Position numbers and translations under genes: made by a program. From NCBI GenBank assembly GCA_963920525.1, contig OY986438.1, positions 100,421,696 to 100,485,695 of the forward strand: a DNA stretch of 64,000 bases. Direction: 5' to 3'. This DNA comes from Dichetophora obliterata. Lineage: Eukaryota; Arthropoda; Insecta; Diptera; Sciomyzidae. Positions 48,150 through 56,484 of the stretch are shown here, in pieces. Position 1 is the first letter of the stretch, and each line of letters begins with the position of its first letter. The notes below the pieces were generated by a model that was given only the letters and a program-made list of their open reading frames with translations, was not told the DNA's origin and made no database searches.

Positions 48150-48730
48150 TGATATGAGGAATTTTCCACTTTACCGAAGACTTTAGTGCAAAATTTTTGT
48201 TTTAATTAGTCCAGATATGCACTCATTTGCATATTGAGAACTCTTGAACCATTAGGATTTTTATTTTAGTTTCTTCAGAAAAGTTATTTCTATTATTCTT
48301 GCCAACAACTTTGTTGAACAAATATAAAACGAAAAATCATTTGAAATTGTCTTTAAACCTTTAATAAGCGACATATGTCTTGCCCGCTTTCAACGCTTCA
48401 AAGCAAAAAATGTTACTCATACGCAATGTTGTTCGAATTTTTTCGTTTGACTTTTTGTAAGAATCACTCGATAAGACCCACAGAAAGCGATTTTTTCATA
48501 TTCATTTATTGAGCAAAGTTGTTGGCCAGAATTATAGAAAGAACTTTGCACAAGAAACCAAAATGAAATCCTAGTGGTTCAAGAGTTATCAACATGCAAA
48601 TAAGTGCATATATTGAGTCATTTTTGATATATCTTAAAAAAGAAAATTTTGTTCTAAAATGTTCGGTAAAGTGGTAAAAGAAATGTCACCACGGGAATCT
48701 CGTGAATGTCAAAATTAAGTAAAAAACGTT
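48150..48730. repeat. Long imperfect hairpin (two ~180-bp arms)
   Basis: The left arm (about 48165-48320) and right arm (about 48520-48685) are inverted copies with substantial divergence. Matching blocks include CACTTTACCGAAGACTTTAG against TAAAATGTTCGGTAAAGTG, ATGCACTCATTTGCATATTG against CAACATGCAAATAAGTGCAT, CTTGAACCATTAGGATT against ATCCTAGTGGTTCAAG, and GCCAACAACTTTGTT against GCAAAGTTGTTGGC. Probably a foldback or MITE-like element; exact ends not defined. Confidence 0.7.
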
Positions 48731-49946
48731 TAATTTATCATATACAGAGAAAACCGATATAAAAAAGCGCACAGTGTTACTTAGGCAAAAAAAAAGTAGA
48801 AAATCGCTTTTTTTTTATTTGACTATCCATCTCTATGCCAGTACTGGAGGATATTTGAGTTACGCTGTACTTTCTCATCTTAAATATGTGTTATTGAGCA
48901 CTTTAGAGCTCACACTGAAAACAAATTAGTGTTAAAGCACTTTTTGCAGACACTGTATGAGGCATCAGCTGATTTTTTTTTTTTGAGCTATGATTTATAT
49001 TGCGAAATTAAATAAATGTGTAGTAAAAAACTTGTTGGACTGTAAAAAGCCAACAGACCGACAATCGGATAATGTGAAATACAGAGAAGCAGACAGACAT
49101 GTAAAAAGGCGGAAGAAATTATTTACAAATAAAATATCCTTTAAGCTGAAACATAAATATGAATTTACAGTATGGTGGAGCGTTAATAACTTTTTTATAT
49201 TATTTTATAATTCTAAAAAAAAATTTTGCATATATATAAAAAAAAATATTATTTTTATATATATATAAAATAATATATCTTCTTAAAATTATAATTGAGC
49301 TTAATGCCGAACAAGTTCATAAAGCAACAGGTTTCATCAACAACAAGTTATTTGCTAAACAAACTACCAAATTGACTAGAAAGACTGTTTCGTTGGTCGC
49401 TACATCAACTCTTCAGTAGTCTTTTATGGTTTCTACAAGCCCATCCACACTGTGCCATTTAAAGCAATTTTTTTTTTTCTAATTTTTTAGTTATCTAATA
49501 AAAATTGATTGATCACTCAGAATCCGGGCTGTGCCAGGAGGTAGCTGTTGTCTGAGATCCATTTTTTTTTTAATATTTTGTCTACATAAATATTCTTCAT
49601 TTATGAGTAAAACCAATATAAATGTTTGTGTTTTTGAAAAAAACCAACTTCGTTTGTGCTTCTTTTGTTTCATTTCTAATGAAGATTTGCGGTGTCTTAA
49701 GTGCTCCTCTGGAAACCGCTGAGTTAAGTATGTATTCTAATTAAATGCTATTTTTGTTTTCTTCTGCTCTTATTGTGAACGGAAGTTCCAAATAAATCTC
49801 AAACGGAGCGCGCATTCAATATGAATTAGATGGATTAAAAGGATGAAAGCACAAACACAAAAAATATATAGGTATATATATACACATAAATGGAGGTAAA
49901 GTTTTTAGTAGGTATGGGTGTAGGTGAGCGAAGATGTGATACTTAC
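48731..49946. other. Intron 5' part without recognised gene
   Basis: AT-rich with TA repeats at about 49250-49270. Contains the splice donor region of the RPEL1 exon at its end. No additional exon or transposon is supported. Confidence 0.5.
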
Positions 49947-50012
49947 GCGGTATTATTCCTTGTTCCACGAGCTGTGAATGAGGACGTCGCACCATCAATT
50001 TAACTTTAAGCG
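49947..50012 (-). CDS. Mrtf: Mrtf upstream exon encoding RPEL motif 1
   Basis: A 66-bp exon. It is preceded by a pyrimidine-rich tract ending TTTCCTGCAG (acceptor at 50013-50014) and followed by C|GTAAGT (donor at 49941-49946). It encodes LKVKLMVRRPHSQLVEQG then IIP, the first half of RPEL1, whose family pattern is basic-RRP-x-x-x-x-LV-x-x-G-I-(I/M)-P-P. It ends on the first base of a codon (C). The downstream exon begins CG TTA AAA ACT, so splicing makes the conserved GIIPPLK(T/S) junction of the family. Upstream exons (N-terminus and initiation codon) were not recognised in 50013-64000 and probably lie beyond the window. Confidence 0.9.
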
Positions 50013-51289
50013 CTGCAGGAAATTGTTTTAAATAAATGCGTTGTGGTAATTGTAAGCCATCGGACGGTCGAAAACGGGAGGAATATGGTGCAGAGACAAA
50101 CACACAGGATGAGACGATGAGTGTCAAAACAACAGCAGTGTCCAATACAAGGCAGGAGATTGAAGGCAGTAAACATGAAAGCAAGAAAATAGACAGAAAA
50201 TTTTATACAATTACATTTTAAATTGACATTAAGTATAAATTTTATTTATGGATTCTAAAAAATGCTTTCAGAAGCTATAAAATTGGGCGGTAAGCTAAAA
50301 ATTATAACGCATAAAAAACGAATTAATACGATTTGAAGCAGGAGGTTGCAAGAAATAAAGTCACTTCAAAACAAGCCGCATGAAGGGACATAAAGTTTAA
50401 AAATTCATGAAAAACAAAAACAACTAAAAGTCATAAAAAGCACTTTTATAATTTTTAAATAAACTGAAGAGGATAACCAACTTATTTTATGTTTAATTAA
50501 AGCATAAAAAGGTCTGGAAATATAATTTTGAACAGAGAACAAAGAAAACATTATTCGATGTGTGCAAATTAAATAAGTAAAGAAACTGCGTTGTTAGGCA
50601 AGAAATTAAAACCCGCTAAACAACAAAACATATTTGACAAAACAATAAATTCTTAGCGCAAACATAAAAAATAAGCCCCAAACAATGACTTCAACGTCCA
50701 AAAGACGGCAAGAAAAATGATGAAAAAAAATTTTCAAGCACTGACAAAAACAAACGAAAGCAAACTCATTTCAACAGCGAGTGAAAGCGAGCAACACAAA
50801 ACAAGGAAAATAAGTGACGGAAAAAATTTTAATTTAAAAAAAAAAACAAACAAAGCAATCACAACTTGAAAAATGCTGCAAAACAAGCGACGAAAGTGCA
50901 CACAACCTCCAAATGAAGTATGAATTAAAATTAAAAAACAAAGAAAGAATGGCAGGGGCAGGAGACGATATGGTGGGATGAGAAGTTTGCAGATACTAAT
51001 ACCGCTGAAAGCCACAAGTAGAAGCTCAAAGTAATTGGCTGGAAAAATTATTGAAAGCAATTTTCTTATAAATCTTTCAAAATTAATTTCCTCAATTCGA
51101 TTAAAATTATTCAGTTTAATCTTTTTTGCGAAAAGGGACAATACAAACTTGAAGTTAAAAATAAATCTGTAGCTTTCTAAAAATTTTAATGACCCTTACT
51201 TCCAACTGAATTACCTTAAAATGTAAAAAAGAGCTTACGTTAAGATTTAACGAGAAAGAGAAGTGATCACCATCTAATGTCGTAGTAAC
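50013..51289. other. Presumed upstream Mrtf intron, no recognised feature
   Basis: Immediately upstream (minus strand) of the RPEL1 exon acceptor. The plus strand is purine-rich (many GAAA and AAAC words). An ORF of 135 codons on the minus strand (50734-51141) is compositionally simple and hydrophobic; I do not regard it as a gene. Confidence 0.45.
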
Positions 51290-51631
51290 GAGGGGAAGGA
51301 AGCATCAAGGGGACGATGGGATGATATAATGTCCATGGACTTTATGTCCGTTTGGAACATTTTACTAATTCCCAAATGAACGTAATCTCCATGGACCTTA
51401 TGGCGTTTTCAGACTGGAAAACTGCGCGATTTTTAATACAAATTGTTAAATTTTTATACATTAATTTGAAGAATTTATTAAAGTTCGGTGCAGTATGTAT
51501 GTGTGAAATTCTGTATACAAAATTCTGCATTACAAAATTCTACATTAACAGAAAACTGTGATAGAAAATTCTGTAAGCCAAAATTCTGCAAAATATGGAC
51601 TAAGAATAACTAAGGTAAATAATCTTAAAAT

Positions 51632-51897
51632 AACAACTTTCCGTACAAGGGCAAATAATTTCATTTTAAAACACACCGTTTTATATCCCAAATAAAGTTA
51701 AAATGCTGTAAATGGAGAGCAGACTTTCTGAAAGCAAAATTTTTAAAAAACAGTATATTGAAATAAAGGAAAATGAAACAAACAGTATATTAAAATTACA
51801 GCATTTCAATACAGACTTTTGACAAGCAGAAAACTGACCCGCTCCCAATTTATTATTTTATGATAAAAAGATTTGCCCTTGTACGGAATGTTGTTTT
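51632..51897. mobile_element. ~260-bp MITE
   Basis: AACAACTTTCCGTACAAGGG then CAAAT at the left is mirrored by ATTTGCCCTT then GTACGGAATGTTGTTTT at the right. The interior carries TTTTAAAACA/AAATTACAG-like AT-rich sequence and no ORF. It lies between the ATGTCCATGGA repeats and the broken protein relic. Confidence 0.75.
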
Positions 51898-52240
51898 AGT
51901 CATATAAAACCGATACTTTTCATGAAAAATTCGATATATCGTTACCAAAATATACAAAGACCTTAAGCGACAATTTTTTCAAAATGGGTTTTTTACAAAT
52001 TCTGATAGCCTATACTGACATGCACATACGCACAAAAGTGTATGGTCCTGAAGTGAAAAACAACCTTTTTATAACCAAAACACAAAAGCACTATCTCCAT
52101 GTAGTGAAATCCTTTTATGCACAAAAGCCCTAACAAACACAAATATCTTTGCATACGCTTTTCTAGCAGGCGACGATTTTGTGTTTTAAGGTTTTCACGA
52201 GATCGAGATCGTGTTTGGATATTAAATAAAATAGGTTCGG

Positions 52241-53085
52241 GTGAAGAAAAATCGAGAAGAAACAGAGGAAAAGCGAGATGAGAAACGCAAGGATATCGCA
52301 CATACTCTTTCTGGTTTATTTGTGGTACTTTGTATCGATATGCAAGCAGTTAAACAACTCCCTCAACTGAACGCTAATGCAACCTGTTACAAATCGAAGC
52401 TACACTTGCATAATTTAACAATATATAATGTAGCTACCAATAAATCAGATAACTATCAGACAAATGGAACTCTTGTGGCATCAAATTTTGCTACGATAAT
52501 TATAAAGCACTTTAGAAATATCACACAAAGGAGTGTGACTCCACCCACTCTCTAATAGAACAAAAAATAAGAAACAGAGATATACATCTACCATCGCAAT
52601 TTCAACAGTTTATTCGTGAGACACGTAAAACTCCTTTTTCTTACTTCCTGAATTATCAAAACATCCCGCAACGGTGTTCGGCCATTCGGTATTCGATTCG
52701 GCCAGGTATGTGAAAAAGATTAAATTTAAAAAGTCGTAAAAACTTACAAAATGAAATTATTACAGGTAGATATGTTGGAGATCCGATGGTCACAATGTTA
52801 CGCGCCTTGGCATACGACGAATCAGGATTAATATTTATAAAAACACTTATAACTTCCGAATATGAATATATGAATCTCTTGTTCAAAAATCCAGAAAACG
52901 TTTCAAATCAATTGAACCCGATCCTTCGCATGCGAAACAACTTCCTTTATCTCAGAAAAAGTATGACCATATCTAAGAACTCAAAAAGTTATTACAAAGC
53001 TTTTACAAAAATGTACCATTTTTACCATGTGTCAAGAAATGAAATGATACAAATTCAATGTACAAAAATAAGTTACCCGAAATAA
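52241..53085 (+). pseudogene. Broken transposon-like protein, family not named
   Basis: Two pieces, 52241-52555 and 52786-53085. The first reads EKRKDIAHTLSGLFVVLCID then MQAVKQLPQLNANATCYKSK and LHLHNLTIYNV. I recall the same order (D-x-Q-x-V-x-x-x-P, then YYK-x-(K/R)-L-x-x-(F/H)-N-x-T-(I/V)-Y) in repetitive, uncharacterised insect and cnidarian proteins that look like transposases. The second contains NYQNIPQRC-like upstream frame and RNNFLYLRKSMTISKNSKSY. Frameshifts separate them. I do not assign a superfamily. Confidence 0.4.
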
Positions 53086-53562
53086 ACAGTCACTTTAAAA
53101 TAAAACTTTTACTTTAAGGTTTTTCTACGCTTGAAAAACTCTAATCGGCTCTTAAGCTTGTTTTTTATTCTTTTTTATGTTGAAATGAATTACAATTGAA
53201 ATAAGCCTTATTTTTCATACAATAGCAAAAAGCCCTAACCATAATTTTTATGCACGAAATTGATTACACAAAAGCCCTAAGTGACATAATTTTAAGACAA
53301 ATTAACAAAAAAAAAATTTTCTCCAGGATCGCATAAAACTATCTATTTGTAACTACATAAAAAAAAGCTACAAAATTGTTTTTGTTTAGAATTTACAGTG
53401 TTTTTTGCTTCTCCCGTAAAATTTTAAAAATGTCGTTTAGGGCCTTTGTGCATTTCAGTAACGAAATATGTTCAGAAAAATTGTTTAAAATTAAATTTGT
53501 ATGGACTTTAAGTCCGTTTTGATTTGGATATTATATCCGTTTGCGAAGTAGACATAATGTCC

Positions 53563-53682
53563 ATGGATTTTATGTCCGTGGATTTTATGTCCGTGGATTT
53601 TATGTCCGTGGATTTTATGTCCGTGGATTTTATGTCCGTGGATTTTATGTCCGTGGATTTTATGTCCGTGGATTTTATGTCC
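53563..53682. repeat. Minisatellite, eight 15-bp units
   Basis: The unit GTGGATTTTATGTCC is repeated eight times nearly without variation (the first unit starts AT instead of GT). Divergent relatives precede it (ATGGACTTTAAGTCC at about 53502; TTGGATATTATATCC at about 53524), and one occurs at about 51332 (ATGGACTTTATGTCC). Because the unit is a multiple of three, both strands give open but meaningless repeat peptides. Confidence 0.95.
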
Positions 53683-53744
53683 ATCCCACCCAAGGGGACA
53701 TGTCTCCGTTGCCTATGAAAAGCTATTTTTTAATTTTGAAAATA

Positions 53745-54090
53745 TTCAAGGCGGCCGTAGCCTATTGGGTAGAGTGCGTGGCCCCTAAGCTAAAAAACTG
53801 CGGGAGCCCGGGTTCAATTTCAGCTCAGACAGAAAGTTTTTTCAATTGAATTAATTTTTCTGTTCGGTCGTCACCTCTCTGCAGACAATGGCAAACCTCA
53901 GAGAGTAAAAATTGCCATGTAAAGCTTCTTGAGAACATAAGCCGTTCGGAGTCGGCATAAAACACGTAGGTCCAGTTCTCGATCATTTGTGATCAAACAA
54001 TTAATAACACGCACAACACAATTGATCAATAGAAGCTAGGTCGAGGTCCTTCCAAGGGCTGAAATGGGCAGTTTATTTATTTAAATATGC
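53745..54090 (+). repeat. tRNA-derived SINE
   Basis: Starts with a tRNA-like head: CGGCCGTAGCCTATTGGGTA then GAGTGCGTGGCCCC (A-box region), and GAGCCCGGGTTCAATTTC (B box GGTTCAATTTC). A body follows with CAATGGCAAACCTC, GCCATGTAAAGCTTC, GGAGTCGGCATAAAAC and GTAGGTCC, a phrase typical of fly SINE bodies. It ends in a TTTATTTATTTAAATA tail at about 54071-54087. It abuts the mini-Polinton insertion site. Confidence 0.8.
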
Positions 54091-54120
54091 AATTAGCTTT
54101 TTTACATAAAAATATATTTT

Positions 54121-54126
54121 GGTTGC
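54121..54126. repeat. Left target-site duplication GGTTGC
   Basis: Identical to 58358-58363, immediately outside the opposite terminus. Six base pairs, as generated by Polinton integrases. Confidence 0.85.
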
Positions 54127-55090
54127 AGTAGATAAGCTATGACAGTTCTGGATCAAAAACGCGTGTATTTTCTTATGGGCCTCCAAATTCACAAAATTGT
54201 GGCAAACTGCGCAGTCGGCGTCGTACGATCGGTCAAGTTGGCTGATAGTAGGGTGGCTGAAGCGTGTTGTTGTTGTTGCAAATTGGCGATAAGCATGCAA
54301 GATGTACGGACGGAGGGATAGCTAGGGGGGGGGGGGTATGATTGGTCAAGCTAGCTGAAGTGGGAGATAAGCATGCAATATCGGCAGATGGATGGACGGA
54401 CGGATAGTTGTTGTTGCTATAAATCAAAACCGCAAGTTTAAGATAAGGAAACAGTGAAGAAGTAAAATATTTTTTATTTTTTCCCATGTTGTTTAATATA
54501 TGTTTAAGGATTTTATGTCGCTACAAATTTCAGGTTAAAGATGATAAGTCCAAGCTTCATAGTAAGCATAATAAGCGTGCCAAAAACCACAAGTTCAAGA
54601 TAAGGCAGCAAGGTAGTTGTTAAGCATTTTAATAAATTTAATATGAGTTGGTTGACTAATGTAAAGACAAAGTATGAAAGCAGCAAAGGCGGCTGCGACG
54701 GCTGCGGGGGTTAATGATAAAATTAAGCTAGAGAGTCAAAGCGTCATCATAAGCATGACCATACTCAACTGTGCCGTTATAAATAAAGCAAAACGAGCTG
54801 ATTTATATATGAATCATTATTGTTCTTATATTGATTTGTTATGTATAAATTGTGAAAAAAATTGATTTTGTATTTAAATTATTCTTATGATTTCATTTGT
54901 TAGAGGAGTGTATGGACTACCAAACAGTAAGCTGACGTTTTGTCTGGAATCGGTTTGTTTGCTTCGGTGTAAAACTCAATTCGTACATCAATAGGTCCTG
55001 TTTTAACTGCGTCATTTTGATGTGTTACATCAACAACAATAAGCGGTGCTGTTGCCTTATATTCATCAACATTGAGCGGATGTTGAGGAA
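54127..55090. repeat. Left inverted repeat of the mini-Polinton, including a copy of the capsid gene 3' end
   Basis: Inverted relative to about 57475-58357. The outer ~260 bp are nearly identical to the right arm. The middle is reshuffled, with repeated AAG(G/A)TGATAAGYCCAAGCTTC and AAACCGCAAG..AAGATAAGG modules. The inner part (54903-55090, minus strand) matches the last ~200 bp of the major capsid gene. A G-homopolymer of about 12 lies at 54326-54337 (C-run at 58147-58158 on the right). Confidence 0.8.
54903..55090 (-). pseudogene. Inverted fragment of the major capsid gene 3' end
   Basis: Read on the minus strand it reproduces the sequence of 57475-57685 with only scattered differences (for example GACGCAGTTAAAACAGG here, GAAGCAGTTAAAACAGG there) and lacks a short stretch near the end. 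It sits directly downstream of the minor capsid gene's stop codon. It has no start and is a TIR-borne truncated duplicate. Confidence 0.8.
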
Positions 55091-55115
55091 TTTATAGCGT
55101 AAATGATCATTATTT

Positions 55116-55898
55116 TTACTCTGGCTTAAAGTGAAGTCTTATAGAAATTTTTTCCCCTCGAAAATTAATAAGGTCACCGTCTTGATTTAAGACTTTTATC
55201 ATTATGCTGTTTATTTGTTGACAGTTGACGGGTAAGTAAATGACATTTCGAGGTTTTTCATTTATTTTATATCCTGGTGAGACATGGAGAGGAAATTCGT
55301 GAATAGTTTGAACTGATGTGTTGTTAATATATGATCCGGTTGTCAAGTTGCATTCAATTCGTATTGTGTTTATATTTGTAATATTTAAAGGTAAATCAGA
55401 TTCAAACTTTTTTCTAGTTTTATCTGACTGACCTATATGTATATATTCCGTTTTTTCTATCTCTTGTAACGGATCTATAGGAACCACTTCTATAAATTCC
55501 TCATACGCCAACTCATTTACTATCAACTTTCTCATACTGAATCCCAGCACCTGTCCTATACTGTTTGGTTTTGAAAAATCTATGTCCACGGAGGATACAA
55601 TTTCAATTTTAAGAGTGTTGTTGTTTGATTTAATTTCCAGGAAAATTGAATCATCAAGGTCTCTTACGGCTGATTTCAAGAAAAACCCGATATCCTCAAA
55701 TTCATATGAACCAACTGGTATTGTAATAGTATGCGGCCCGATATGAAATAAATTGTTGTGGACATCTACATTGGGTATAGAATTGAATGTTACAAAGTCT
55801 ACAAGTCCGCAAACATATTTTGTTGACAATTCAATTGGTGGAAAATATTTTCCAATAAGAGTTGACGTGGTTCCGCTTAAAGAGATTGTTATAGACAT
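55116..55898 (-). CDS. Minor capsid / penton-like protein of the mini-Polinton
   Basis: 260 codons, intact, starting at an ATG at 55896-55898. The protein is beta-rich and soluble with no signal peptide or membrane segment. Recognisable phrases are GPHTITIPVGSYEFEDIGFF (residues about 54-73), IGQVLGFS (about 113-120), NINTIRIECNLTTGSY (about 173-188), then PPGYKI-like SPGYKINEKPRNVIYLPVN and a C-terminal GEKISIRLHFK. I recall this pattern from repetitive insect and cnidarian proteins that occur next to double-jelly-roll capsid genes. By position and size it would be the single-jelly-roll minor capsid (penton) component. The functional name is inference; pairing with the capsid gene is seen. 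Divergently oriented, 586 bp from it. Confidence 0.65.
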   Translation of the reverse strand: MSITISLSGTTSTLIGKYFPPIELSTKYVCGLVDFVTFNSIPNVDVHNNLFHIGPHTITIPVGSYEFEDIGFFLKSAVRDLDDSIFLEIKSNNNTLKIEIVSSVDIDFSKPNSIGQVLGFSMRKLIVNELAYEEFIEVVPIDPLQEIEKTEYIHIGQSDKTRKKFESDLPLNITNINTIRIECNLTTGSYINNTSVQTIHEFPLHVSPGYKINEKPRNVIYLPVNCQQINSIMIKVLNQDGDLINFRGEKISIRLHFKPE

Positions 55899-56484
55899 TA
55901 TGAGTAGTCGTAATGAACTGAGTATCTATACATATTTTCCCCCGATTTAGTATTAAATAATTACTAAAATAGTTTACAATTTTCTTTATTCATATTCAAA
56001 TTAAATTTTGCTCAAAACATGAAGATACTAACTGACACTGATAGTGATATTGATACTTATCTGATATTGATGCTGATACTGATCGGATGCTGATACTTAT
56101 CTGATACTGATCTGATACTGATCTGATACTGATCAGATACTGATCTGATATGATACTGATCTGATACTGTTCTGATGCTAATCTGATACTGTAGTAAACA
56201 GTTTTACAGTTAGATGTAGCAAGTCGTTAACAATTATTAATAACTAGTTGACATTAACTAATTTGTTCATGTCAACATTTTCGATTATTCTCATAAAAAC
56301 GATAAATTGATTCTATTTTCATATGTGTGTTTTATTTGGGCGTTTATTACATAGAATAAAAACATAATTCAAATAGTATTTCCATTTAGTCCTACATGAA
56401 CTCTCGATCGAGGACATATAAAAAAGAATCTGTTATCAACATTAAACATAAAAATTGTAAGTTCTTGGGATTTCAGCTTTAATC
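55899..56484. promoter_or_regulatory. Shared divergent promoter region of the two capsid genes
   Basis: Lies between the two start codons. On the plus strand CATATAAAAAAG at 56415-56426 is a TATA box about 62 bp before the capsid ATG, with an initiator-like TATCAACATT at 56434. On the minus strand CTCAGTTCATT (55914-55922) matches the arthropod initiator TCA(G/T)T about 20 bp before the ATG. The tandem CTGATACTGAT array lies between them. Confidence 0.5.
56030..56195. repeat. CTGATACTGAT tandem array
   Basis: About a dozen imperfect copies of (T)CTGATACTGA, most 11-12 bp apart, with variants TTGATGCTGAT and CTGATATGATACTGAT, and a GATCAGATACTGATC palindrome. In the centre of the element between the divergent genes, so it may be regulatory or replication-related; expansion by slippage is the simple alternative. 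Confidence 0.8.

Larger units (their letters stand above)
16143..49946 (-). other. 33.8-kb Mrtf intron interrupting RPEL1, filled with transposable elements
   Basis: Bounded by GTAAGT at 49941-49946 (read on the minus strand) and by TTTGTTTTCTTTCAG at 16143-16157. Its length is accounted for in large part by the nested transposons listed separately. No host gene was recognised inside it on either strand. Confidence 0.85.
51290..53710. mobile_element. Candidate foldback-like element with ATGTCCATGGA-rich ends
   Basis: Near 51310-51356 the sequence GGGATGATATAATGTCCATG followed by GACTTTATGTCCG is echoed at 53500-53700 by a minisatellite of GTGGATTTTATGTCC units and, read in reverse, by GGGATGGACATAAAATCC. 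Repetitive ends around a ~2-kb centre containing a broken transposon-like protein suggest one unit. The boundaries and unity of the element are inference. Confidence 0.4.

Noticed and set aside
48990..49268. 92-codon plus-strand ORF
   Set aside because: AT-rich, Lys/Ile/Phe-dominated translation ending in TA repeats; no motif.
50734..51141. 135-codon minus-strand ORF, hydrophobic
   Set aside because: Low-complexity translation of purine-rich DNA on the other strand; no splice sites or motif matched to Mrtf or another family.
53508..53718. Repeat peptides (MDFMSVDFMSV / STDIKSTDIK) on both strands as a gene, or a CRISPR array
   Set aside because: They are translations of a 15-bp minisatellite without spacers, in a eukaryotic genome.
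54073..54300. Minus-strand ORF shared with 58184-58459 on the plus strand, as a conserved mini-Polinton gene
   Set aside because: Identity of the two is explained by their position in near-identical inverted repeats, and both read out of the element across different flanks.
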